Shown: piece after piece, positions 31,974 through 40,973 of the stretch | Layout of the letters: each line of letters begins with the position of its first letter | How positions within the stretch are numbered: the stretch's first letter is position 1 | Source: Planctomycetota bacterium | GTDB lineage: Bacteria; Planctomycetota; UBA1135; GCA-002686595 | Direction of reading: 5' to 3' | Length of the DNA: 64,000 nt | NCBI GenBank assembly: GCA_016872795.1 | Contig: VGYZ01000003.1 | Coordinates: 31,027 to 95,026, forward strand | Notes under the pieces: model-generated | What the model saw: the letters and a program-made list of their open reading frames with translations, nothing else | Databases searched by the model: none | Told to the model about the DNA's origin: nothing | Translations under genes and position numbers: made by a program

Positions 31974-32363
31974 ATGCGTACCTTCGCTCTCTGTGTCCTG
32001 CTCTCCGCCTCGCTGCTCCCCGGTTGCCTCGCCGTCGGCGCGGCTGCTGGTGGCGTCGTCGCGGCCAACCGCGTGCTCGACAGCAATGTCTATGTGACGC
32101 AGCTCAACTGCGACTCGCGCGAGGCATGGAACACCACCAAGAAGTTCCTCGCGGAAAACAGCAAGGAACTGATCGAGTGGGACGACGCCGCGCGCGTCGC
32201 CAAGGCCAACATCGACGAGTCGATCGTCACCGTCACGATCGAGACGCTCGACCTCGACCGCTGCGAGATGACGGTTTCCGCGAAGAAGTACCTCGCCACG
32301 CTGAACGACGGCGAAATGGCCAAGATCATCACCGAGCGCCTGGTGCGCCGCATGACGAAGTAG
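31974..32363 (+). CDS. DUF3568-like secreted lipoprotein
   Basis: SASLLPGCLAVGAAAGGVVAANRVLDSNVYVTQL signal/lipobox; small alpha/beta protein. Confidence 0.6.
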   Translation: MRTFALCVLLSASLLPGCLAVGAAAGGVVAANRVLDSNVYVTQLNCDSREAWNTTKKFLAENSKELIEWDDAARVAKANIDESIVTVTIETLDLDRCEMTVSAKKYLATLNDGEMAKIITERLVRRMTK

Positions 32364-32398
32364 TCTCGCGCGAGCACGCCTGCACGCGGCCGCGGGGG

Positions 32399-32893
32399 TC
32401 ACTCCGTGGCCGCGCCGCCTCCAAAGCGCTGTTCTTCTTCGTCCTCGCGGCGTGCCTTGCGCACGCAGCCGCGGCAGTAGCCGACGAGCCGGTGAGCGTG
32501 GCTCACGACCACGAAGCCCCGCTTCGCGCTGGCTTCGGCCTGCAAGGCCTCGATGCGCTCGTCGTGGAACTCCTCGATCTTGCCGCAGGCGAGGCACACC
32601 ATGTGATCGTGGTGCGCGTGGCCCGTCACATGCTCGTACACGAGCTCGCCGCGGCCAACATCCAGCGACTGGATGAAGCGGCCTTCGAGCAGCAGTCCGA
32701 GCGTGCGGTACACCGTCGCGCGCGAGACCTTGGGCCCCTCTTCCTCGCGCAGCCAGTCGTAGAGCGTCTCCGCGCTGAAGTGCTCATGCGTCGAGAACGC
32801 GCGCTCGAAGATGCGCGAGCGCTGCGAGGTCAGCTTGAGGTCGCGCGTGCGCAGGAAACGCTCGAACGACTTGCGAATGGCTTCGTGCTTCAC
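32399..32893 (-). CDS. Fur family transcriptional regulator
   Basis: LTSQRSRIFERAF...SRATVYRTLGLLLEGRFIQSLDVGRGELVYEHVTGHAHHDHMVCLACGKIEEF; GTG start. Confidence 0.92.
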   Translation of the reverse strand: MKHEAIRKSFERFLRTRDLKLTSQRSRIFERAFSTHEHFSAETLYDWLREEEGPKVSRATVYRTLGLLLEGRFIQSLDVGRGELVYEHVTGHAHHDHMVCLACGKIEEFHDERIEALQAEASAKRGFVVVSHAHRLVGYCRGCVRKARREDEEEQRFGGGAATE

Positions 32894-32934
32894 GGCAGTA
32901 CGCGAAGCATAGCCGCTGTGAGGCTCGCGCGCGG

Positions 32935-34230
32935 CTAGGCTTCGCCGACGGTCGCGCGCGCGCGGCGCAATCCGATGTCGCGGCGGCAGAACTTGCCGTC
33001 CCAGCGAATCTCGTCGTAGGCCGCGTAGGCGGTCCTGCGCGCCTCTTCGATGTTCGCGCCCAGTCCCGTGACGCACAGCACGCGCCCGCCATCCGACACC
33101 ACGGCGTTTCCCGCTCCCAGCTTGGTGCCCGCGTGGAACACGACCGCGCCGTCGAAACGCTCGGCCGCCTCGAGGCCGTTGATCTCGTCGCCCTTGCGGT
33201 ACGCGCCGGGGTAGCCCTCGGCCGCACCGACGACGCCCACGCATGTGCGCTCATCCCAGCTCGGGGACTCGAGCTCCGCGAGCTTGCCTTTCGCCGTGGC
33301 GAGCAGGTAGGGCACCAGATCGCCCTTCCAGCGGCGCAGGATGGCCTGCGTCTCGGGATCGCCGAAGCGGCAGTTGTATTCGAGCACGCGCGGACCGGCT
33401 TCGGTCAGCATCAGTCCGACGAACAGCACGCCCTTGTAGTCGATCCCGTCGCGCCGCAGCCCGTGCAGCGTGGGGATCAGGACGTTCTGTTCGACCTGCC
33501 ATTGCAGGCGCCGCGAGAACAACGGCACGGGCGAGTACACGCCCATGCCGCCGGTGTTGGGACCGACATCGCCGTCGCCCACCTGCTTGTGGTCCATCAC
33601 CGGCTCGAGCACGCACAGCGACTCGCCGTCGACGATCGCGAGCACGCTGACCTCCTCGCCCGCGAGGAATTCTTCGATCGCCACTTCGCGGCCGGCGTCG
33701 CCGAGGCGGCGCTCCTCCATCACGGCATCGATCACCGGGCAGCCTTCCTTGGCGCTGTGCACGACGAACACGCCCTTGCCGGCCGCGAGCCCGTCCGCCT
33801 TGATCACCTGCGGCCACGCGCGGCAACCTTCGAGAAACGCCTTGGCCGTGCCCGAGCGATCGAAGCGCCGGTAACCGGCCGTCGGGATGCGATGGCGCGT
33901 GAGAAACTCCTTGGCGAACAGCTTGGAGCCTTCGAGGCGCGCGCCCGACGAGCCGGGGCCGAACACCGCGATTCCCGCGGCGCGCAGGCGATCGGCGAGG
34001 CCGAGGCACAGGGGCTCTTCCGGACCCACCACCACGAGTCCGACGCGCTCGTGGGTGGCGACATGGACGAGCTTCTCGATGTCGTTGGCCGGGATCGCGA
34101 GGTTGCGCGCGACGCGCGCCGTTCCCGCGTTGCCCGGAGCGCAGATCACCTCGTCGACTCGAGGAGACTGAGCGATCTTCCAGCACAGCGCGTGCTCGCG
34201 CCCGCCGCCGCCGACAACCAGAACCTTCAT
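32935..34230 (-). CDS. purD: Phosphoribosylamine--glycine ligase
   Basis: MKVLVVGGGGREHALCWKI; NTGGMGVYSPVP; VLEYNCRFGDPETQAIL. Confidence 0.96.
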   Translation of the reverse strand: MKVLVVGGGGREHALCWKIAQSPRVDEVICAPGNAGTARVARNLAIPANDIEKLVHVATHERVGLVVVGPEEPLCLGLADRLRAAGIAVFGPGSSGARLEGSKLFAKEFLTRHRIPTAGYRRFDRSGTAKAFLEGCRAWPQVIKADGLAAGKGVFVVHSAKEGCPVIDAVMEERRLGDAGREVAIEEFLAGEEVSVLAIVDGESLCVLEPVMDHKQVGDGDVGPNTGGMGVYSPVPLFSRRLQWQVEQNVLIPTLHGLRRDGIDYKGVLFVGLMLTEAGPRVLEYNCRFGDPETQAILRRWKGDLVPYLLATAKGKLAELESPSWDERTCVGVVGAAEGYPGAYRKGDEINGLEAAERFDGAVVFHAGTKLGAGNAVVSDGGRVLCVTGLGANIEEARRTAYAAYDEIRWDGKFCRRDIGLRRARATVGEA

Positions 34231-34369
34231 GGAGCGTGTCCCTGCTGCGCGGGCCGCACCTGCGGCCATCGCGAGCGCGAGAGGTTAGGGTTCCGCGCCG
34301 CGTGGGGCCACACCCCGCTCGCCCGCTCTCGCCGCGCACGCCGCGCGGCGCTAACCTGCGCCTCGGATC

Positions 34370-34442
34370 CGGGGGGTACCTCAGTTGGTAGAGGCGGAGC
34401 TTTGGGTGCTCCGAGCCGTGGGTTCGAGTCCCATCCCCCCGA
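34370..34442 (+). tRNA. tRNA-Pro(UGG)
   Basis: Acceptor CGGGGGG/CCCCCCG, D-arm CCTC/GAGG, anticodon arm GGAGC-TTTGGGT-GCTCC, T-arm GTGGG-TTCGAGT-CCCAT. Confidence 0.93.
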
Positions 34443-34449
34443 CCCACGC

Positions 34450-34523
34450 GCGCCCGTAGCTCAGCTGGATAGAGCAGCGGATTTCTAATCCGCTGGTCGG
34501 GGGTTCGAGTCCCCCCGGGCGTG
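34450..34523 (+). tRNA. tRNA-Arg(UCU)
   Basis: GCGCCCG/CGGGCGT acceptor, anticodon arm GCGGA-TTTCTAA-TCCGC, T-arm GGGGG-TTCGAGT-CCCCC. Confidence 0.94.
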
Positions 34524-34559
34524 CCCTTCCCCGCGCTCGCTGGACTAGACTCTTGGCCC

Positions 34560-37500
34560 TTGAAGCCCAGCGTGTCGTTGCTGAAGGCGAGCCTGTGCGC
34601 GGTGCTGCTCGCGGCCTGCTCGCGCGAACCCGCGGCGAGCGCGAGCACCGCAGTCAGTGGCGCGCGCTCTCCGTCGGCGGAGCTGCCGCAGGGCCCGGAC
34701 CTGGGCGAGTTGCCCGCGCCGATGGGCGAGCTGCGCAGCCCGCCGTTCGCGGAGATGTACGCGCGCCGCGACAGCCGCGTCGACGGCTGGGAGACGGAGC
34801 TCTTCAACGAGCGCGCGAGCGCGCAGCTCTCGGCTCTCGCAACGCTTCTCGCGCAGCCCGCCGAGCTCGATGCGCAGCATCTGGCGCCGCTGCTCGGAGA
34901 GCGCGCGGCGTGCGCCGATCTGCGGCCGGAGTGCGCGAGCGTGGCGCTGCCGGGGAGCGAGTTCGCCGCTTGTCGTGCGGACGCTCCCGTGCGCGACCTC
35001 GTGCGCGTGGGGCCGGATGCGGTGCTCGCCGCACTGCGCGAGCTCGCGGCGGCCTTCGGCGGCGAGCGGTCGAGCGCGAAGTTCAAGGTGCTCTCGGTCG
35101 AGCCCGAGGGCGACTTCGTCCGCACGCGCGCGTACCTGCACGCCAAGGGCTTTGAGGCCGATGGTGCGAGCGAGGTGCACGCGATGTGGGAGTTGCGCTG
35201 GACGGCCCTGGCGAGCGAGAGCGCCGACGCGCTACCGCGCATCGTGCAAGTCGAGGTTCGTCACCACGAGGAGCTGCGGCGCGTGGGCAACGAAAAGCCG
35301 CTCTTCGCCGAGGCCACCGACGCGATCTTCGCCGCGGAACGGACCTTCGACGCTCAGCTGCGACCCGACCTCGAGCACTGGGCCGCACGCATCGATCGCA
35401 CGCTCGGCATGTCGCTGATCGGCCACGAGGGCCTGGCACTTGGCGACGCCGACGGCGACGGGCTCGACGACCTCTATGTCGCGCAGCCCGGCGGCCTTCC
35501 CAACCGCCTCTTCGTGCGCCAGAGCGACGGCACCGCGCGCGACACGGCCGCGTCGGCTGGCGTCGACTTCCTCGATCCGTGTCGCAGCGCGCTGTTCGCG
35601 GACTTCGACAACGACGGCGATCAGGACCTCGCGGTCGAGTTCGATCCGCATGTGCTGCTGCTCGAGAACGACGGGACGGGCAAGTTCACCGAGCGCGGGC
35701 GAGCGAGCGCGCCGAGCACGACCTCGCTCTGTGCGGTCGACTACGACTCGGACGGCGACCTCGATCTGTACTGCTGCGGCTATGTCCTTCCCGACAACGC
35801 CAATGTCACGCCGCTCCCCTACCACGACGCCAACAACGGCCGCCCCAACACCTTGCTGCGCAACGACGCGACGCCGGCGGGCAGTGCGTGGAGCTTCGCG
35901 GACGCGACGCGTGAGAGCGGCCTCGACGAAAACAACCGGCGCTTCAGCTTCGCCGCGAGCTGGGAGGACTACGACGGCGACGGAGACATCGACTGCTACG
36001 TCGCCAACGACTTCGGCCGCAACAACCTCTACCGCAACGAGGCTGGCACCTTCCGCGATGTCGCCGCGAGCGCGGGCGTCGAGGACATGGCCGCTGGCAT
36101 GGGCGTGAGCTGGGGCGACTACGACGGCGACGGCGACTACGACTTGTATGTCAGCAACATGTTCTCCTCGGCCGGTGAGCGCGTGACCTACCAGCGCCAG
36201 TTTCATGCGGCCGACGAACCGGCGACACGCGCGGGATTTCAGCGCCACGCGCGCGGCAACTCGCTCTTTCGCAATCGCGGCGACGGCACTTTCGAGGATG
36301 TGAGCGAGCGCGCGGGCGTGACCATGGGGCGCTGGTCGTGGGGCTCGCTGTTCGTCGATCTCGACGAGGACGGCTGGCAGGACCTGTATGTCCCCAACGG
36401 CTTCGTGACCGGACAGGATCCGGCGGACTTGTGAAGCTTCTTCTGGCGACAGGTCGTGTCGCTCTCTCCGACTCCCGCCCAGCGCTCCTCGCGCGCGAGC
36501 TACGAGCTCGGCTGGGTCGCGATCCACCGCATGCTGCGCGAGGGACACTCGTGGAGCGGGCGCGAGGAGAACTGCGCCTTCCTGAACACGCGCGATGGTC
36601 GCTTCGTCACGGCCTCGGGGCCGAGCGGCCTCGACTTGCCCGACGACACGCGCGCCGTCGCGCGCGTCGACTGGAACCTCGACGGTCGCTCGGACCTCGT
36701 GATCTTTGGGCGCAACTCGCCGCGCCTGCGCGTCTTCCTGCAGCAAGGCGCGGAGAGTGCGCGCACGCTCGAGTTTCTGCTGCGCGGCCGCACCTGCAAT
36801 CGCGATGCAATCGGCGCGCGCGTAGAGGTCGAGCTCTCGGACGGTCGCACGCTCGTGCAGGGCGTGCGCGCGGGCGAGGGCTACCTGGCGCAGTCGAGCA
36901 AGTGGATCCACTTCGGACTCGGCGCTGCGCGAGCCGTGCGCGTGCGCGTGCGTTGGCCCAAGCCGTCGAACGCTGGCCTCGAGGAGTTTCGGCTCGCGCA
37001 AGAGCGCGGGCGCTTCACGCTGGAGGAGGGCGTTGGCGTGGCGCTCCCCATTGCGCCGCTGGCCGTGGCGACCTTGCCGGTGGCAGCGGCCAAGACGGCC
37101 ACGCCGAGCGATGTGGCGCGCATTTCGCTCGCGGCGCGTGTCCCGCTTCCGCCGCTGCCGATCCTGACGCCCGACGGCGAGGCGGCCGATGTCAAGACCG
37201 GCATCGAGCCTCCGCTCTTGGTGACGCTGTGGGCGAGCTGGTGCGCGCCCTGCACGGCGGAGCTGAAGCACCTCGCCGCCCGCGCCGACGAGCTCGCCGC
37301 CGCGGGACTCAATGTGCTCGCCCTCTCCGTGGACGAGACCGGCACGCGCCCGGCGGCGCTGGAGCTGCTGACGCGACTGGACTGGCCCATGCACGCGGGA
37401 TTCGCCAGCGTGGAGGCGCTCGAGACGCTCGATGCGCTGCAGGGCAGCGTGCTCGATCGTCGGCGTCGAACTCCGGTGCCGACGAGCTTCCTCGTCGACC

Positions 37501-38099
37501 GCGCGCGACGCGTGGCCGTGATCTACAAGGGGCCCGTCGACATCGCCGCAGTGCTCGCCGACCACGCGCGGCTCGAAGCGCGTCCCGAGGAGCAGCGCGA
37601 GCGCGCGACACCGTTCAGGGGACGCTGGATCGCGCCGCTTCCGGAGGCGGATCTCGCGGCGCTCGAGACGGCCTATGTCGAGCGCGGACTCGCGCTCGCG
37701 CTCGACGACCTCGCTAGCGCGCGCATCGTGAGCCAAGAGCGCACGCGCGCGGCGCTGCTGAACGACATGGGCAAGGTGCGGGCCGGGCAGGGCAAGCTCG
37801 AGGAGGCCGCCGCGAGCTTCCTCGAAGCGCTCGCGCTCGAGCCGCGCTTTCTCGAGGCACATGTGAACGCAGCCTACGCGTTGCACCAGCTCGGGCACAT
37901 CGCAGACGCTGTTCCGCTGTACGAAAGCGCGTTGCGCCTCGACTCGCGCAATGTCTCGGCGCTCTTCAACCTCGCGCTCGCGCGCTGCTCGCTCGGTCGC
38001 TGCGAACTCGCGGCGGGGGAGCTCGCGGTGCTCGATGTCGTCGACCCGCGCGCGGCCGCGGACTTGCGCCGCCAGCTTCAGGAGTACTTCGGTCGATGA
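34560..38099 (+). CDS. FG-GAP/VCBS - ASPIC/UnbV - thioredoxin-like - TPR lipoprotein with one internal in-frame UGA (candidate selenocysteine codon at 36432-36434)
   Basis: ORFs 34521-36434 and 36456-38099 share a frame (difference 1935 = 3x645) and read ...YVPNGFVTGQDPADL-[UGA]-SFFWRQVVSLSPTPAQRSSRASYELGWVAIHRMLREG.... Lipobox LLAAC; DxDxDGxxD repeats; VTLWASWCAPCTAELKHLA; C-terminal TPRs. Confidence 0.75.
36445..36463 (+). promoter_or_regulatory. Candidate bacterial SECIS-like hairpin downstream of the in-frame UGA
   Basis: G-GCGACA-GGUCG-UGUCGC-U: 6 Watson-Crick pairs plus a flanking G-U, 5-nt loop starting GGUC, with 17 nt between UGA and loop. Confidence 0.5.
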
Positions 38100-38480
38100 G
38101 CGACGGGTCGCTGGTCTTGGTCGTCGAAGACCAGGACAACATGCGCGCGATCGCGGAAGCGATGCTCACGCGCTCGGGCTATCGCGTCCCGCTCGCGTCC
38201 GATGGCGTGGCGGCCTTGACGCAGCACGAGCGCCACGCCGCGGAGGAGCGCGCGCTGCTGCTCGACTGGACGATCTCGCTGCTCGACGGCGAGGGCGCGC
38301 TGCGCGAGCCGCGGCGGCGCGACGCGGCTTGCCGGTGATCCTGTGCAGTGGCGCGGAAGCGTCGGCGGCGAGCCTCAACGGCGTCCCCGGTGCTGCCCCG
38401 CTCGTGCTGCCCAAGCCCTACCGCATGGCCTAGCTGCTCTCCACGGTCGCCTCGGCCGTCAAAAGCCGAGGCCGCTCGTC
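38096..38480 (+). pseudogene. Response regulator receiver domain, frameshifted with a downstream in-frame TAG
   Basis: SLVLVVEDQDNMRAIAEAMLTRSGYRVPLASDGVAAL...LLLDWTISLLDGEGALREPRRRD, then in another frame LPVILCSGAEASAASLNGVPGAAPLVLPKPYRMA-TAG-LLSTVASAV. Confidence 0.75.
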
Positions 38481-38544
38481 TCAGGCGCGGGAATCTCCCG
38501 CCGCGCGGCGCTGCGCCGACCGTCCGCGGTTCGATGAGAGCGCC

Positions 38545-39663
38545 ATGCTCAAGCTGAGCCTGTGCATGATCGTGCGCGACGAGGAAGCGAACCTCGAGCG
38601 CTGCGTCCGCTCCACGCAGGGCGTGGTCGACGAAGTGTGCGTGCTCGACACGGGTTCGCAGGATCGAACGCTCGAGCTCGCGCAGCGGCTTGGAGCGCGC
38701 GTGGCTCGCGCCGAGTGGAGCGGTGACTTCGCGGCGGCGCGCAACGCCTCGCTCGCACTCGCCACGGGCGACTGGATCTTGGTGCTCGACGCCGACGAGG
38801 AGCTCGACCTCACGGAGCTTGCGGCCGAGGAGCTGCGGGCGCGGCTGATCGCCTTCGCCAGCGGAGCTCCCGAACGCGCCGGCCGCGTGCGCGTCCGCAA
38901 CCGACTCGATGCGGGCGACACATCGGAAGCCGACATCGTGCGCTTCTTCCGCCGCGACTCGCGCGGCTGCTTCGAGGGCCGCATCCACGAACAATGGACC
39001 CTCGCGGGCGAGCTCCCGCCCCGCGCGGACACGGGGATCTTTCTGGTGCACCACGGCTACGCGTGCCTGGCGCTCGAGCGCCGCGGCAAGCTCGCCCGCA
39101 ACTTGGCCTTGCTCGCCAGCGAGGTCGAAGCCCGCCCCGAGGACGGCTACGCGTGGTACCAATACGGGCGCACGCTGTCGGCTGCGGGTCAGTCCGCCGA
39201 CGCGCTCTGCGCGCTCGAGACTGCGCTCGGACTCGCCTCCGACCGCGACGACTGGGCGATCCACGCGCTCGAGCTCGGGGGCCTCGCCCTGCGAGCGCTC
39301 GGACGCTTCGAGCAGGCGCGCGGGCTGGTCGAGGGCGCGCTCGAGCTCGCGCACGAGCGCACCGACACGCGCTTCTTGGCAGCGCTGCTCGCGCTCGACT
39401 GCGGGGATGTGCAGGCGGCGGAAGCAGGCTTCCGCACCTGCCTCGCGCAGGGGCCCGCGCGCGCGGGCGTCGAGCGCTCCGCGGCCGCAGGCGGCTGGGC
39501 TGCGGCCTACAACCTCGCCGTGATCTGCGAGCACACGGGGCGCGCGGAGGAGGCGGCTGCGCTGTACCGCTCCGCACTCGCCCAGCGACCGGACGAGCCG
39601 CTCAGCGCGGCCGGTCTGGAGCGCCTCGGCGGCCCCCTACCCCGAGCCCCCGCGATCCGATAG
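38545..39663 (+). CDS. Glycosyltransferase family 2 with C-terminal TPR repeats
   Basis: LKLSLCMIVRDEEANLERCVRSTQGVVDEVCVLDTGSQDRTLELAQRLGARV; DWILVLDADEEL. Confidence 0.88.
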   Translation: MLKLSLCMIVRDEEANLERCVRSTQGVVDEVCVLDTGSQDRTLELAQRLGARVARAEWSGDFAAARNASLALATGDWILVLDADEELDLTELAAEELRARLIAFASGAPERAGRVRVRNRLDAGDTSEADIVRFFRRDSRGCFEGRIHEQWTLAGELPPRADTGIFLVHHGYACLALERRGKLARNLALLASEVEARPEDGYAWYQYGRTLSAAGQSADALCALETALGLASDRDDWAIHALELGGLALRALGRFEQARGLVEGALELAHERTDTRFLAALLALDCGDVQAAEAGFRTCLAQGPARAGVERSAAAGGWAAAYNLAVICEHTGRAEEAAALYRSALAQRPDEPLSAAGLERLGGPLPRAPAIR

Positions 39664-39686
39664 CCTGTGCGGCCTTCGAGCAGGTC

Positions 39687-39905
39687 ATGAACATCTTTTG
39701 CCGCCTCTTCGGTCACACTTGGGTCCCGGTCACGGACAACCCCAAGATTTCTTGGAACGCCAAGGACGATGGTCAGGTGCTGCACGCCTCCCCCGCCGGC
39801 GAGACGCGCTTCTTCGATGAGTGCGTGCGCTGCCGCGAGCGGCGGGAAGTGATCCCGATGCGGCGCTTTGGGGGTTCCAAGCCCGCCGAAGCCGCCCGGA
39901 GCTAG
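39687..39905 (+). CDS. Small Cys-containing (zinc-ribbon-like) protein
   Basis: MNIFCRLFGHTWVPV...FFDECVRCRERREVIPMRRFG. Confidence 0.55.
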   Translation: MNIFCRLFGHTWVPVTDNPKISWNAKDDGQVLHASPAGETRFFDECVRCRERREVIPMRRFGGSKPAEAARS

Positions 39906-39957
39906 CGCTCGCGCTCTAGGCACTCCCTGCGGCGCGCGAGCGTTCGGGACCCGCTCG

Positions 39958-40932
39958 ATGTTTCTGCGCCTCTTGGCGGAGGAAGTGCGCGCGTGGGATC
40001 CGGCTCTCGAGCGGGGGCTCGCGCTCAAGCGGCTCGCACCGCACGGCAACGCAAAGCGCGAGCCCTCCGCGACGCAGGTGCGACGCTTCGTCGACGAGGC
40101 GCGCGTCACCGGAACGCTGGAGCATCCCTCGATCGTCCCCGTGCACCACTTCGGGCTCGATCTGCGCGGCCGTCTGTACTTCACGATGCAGCGCGTGCCG
40201 GGGCCGACCCTCGCGGAGGTGATCGAACTCTGCGGTCGGCGCGACGCCATGTGGACGCTGCCGCGCGTCGTGCGCGCCTTGCTCGCCGTGTGCGAGGCGG
40301 TGGCCTTCGCCCACGACCAAGGCGTGATCCACCGCGACATCAAGCCCTCGAACATCAAGGTCGGCCGATTGGGCGAGATCTACCTGCTCGACTGGGGCGT
40401 CGCGCGCCGACTCGACGCGGTGGACATCGACGCGGCGGACACGCCGACGCCCGATGTAGAGGACGGCGAGCTCGAGCGCGACGACGGCCTGCGCACCGCG
40501 AGTGGCGTGATCGTGGGAACGCCTGCGTTCATGGCACCCGAGCAGGCGCTCGAAATGTCGCCGCCGTATCCGCGCACGGACATCTACAGCCTCGGCGCGG
40601 TGCTCTATCGAGTGCTCTCGGGCGAGCCGCCCCACGGGAGCGACGGAAAAGACGCGTCCAAGACGCTCGAGCGCTTGCTCGAAGGGCCTCGGCCCTCGCT
40701 GCTCGAGCGCGCGCCGCACGCGGACGCCGAGCTCGTGTCGATCTGCGAGCACGCCATGGCTCGCGCGCCGTCCGTGCGCTGCGCGGATGCGCGCGACCTC
40801 GCACAAGACCCGCACGCGTGGCTCGATGGTCGCGTCGTGCGCGCGCACGCGAGCGGCGCGCTGGCCGAGTTCGGCAAGTGGACGCGCCGCAAGCTCTTGC
40901 GCGGCCTCGACCTCAGCTCCGACTGCGCGTAG
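39958..40932 (+). CDS. Serine/threonine protein kinase, glycine-rich loop missing (possibly 5'-truncated)
   Basis: AWDPALERGLALKRLAP; VIHRDIKPSNIKVGRLGEIYLLDWGVARRL; GTPAFMAPEQA; no GxGxxG before the ALK lysine. Confidence 0.8.
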   Translation: MFLRLLAEEVRAWDPALERGLALKRLAPHGNAKREPSATQVRRFVDEARVTGTLEHPSIVPVHHFGLDLRGRLYFTMQRVPGPTLAEVIELCGRRDAMWTLPRVVRALLAVCEAVAFAHDQGVIHRDIKPSNIKVGRLGEIYLLDWGVARRLDAVDIDAADTPTPDVEDGELERDDGLRTASGVIVGTPAFMAPEQALEMSPPYPRTDIYSLGAVLYRVLSGEPPHGSDGKDASKTLERLLEGPRPSLLERAPHADAELVSICEHAMARAPSVRCADARDLAQDPHAWLDGRVVRAHASGALAEFGKWTRRKLLRGLDLSSDCA

Positions 40933-40973
40933 GGGCCCCCGGCCGCGGGCACTGCTAGACTCTGCCGCCCCGC

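Noticed and set aside
35232-37898. 888-aa minus ORF spanning the UGA candidate
   Set aside because: Antisense to FG-GAP repeats; periodic Asp-codon complements produce its composition, and the sense strand has clear domains.
38336-38338. TGA in the receiver-domain gene as a second Sec codon
   Set aside because: Homology continues in a different frame, so this is a frameshift rather than recoding.
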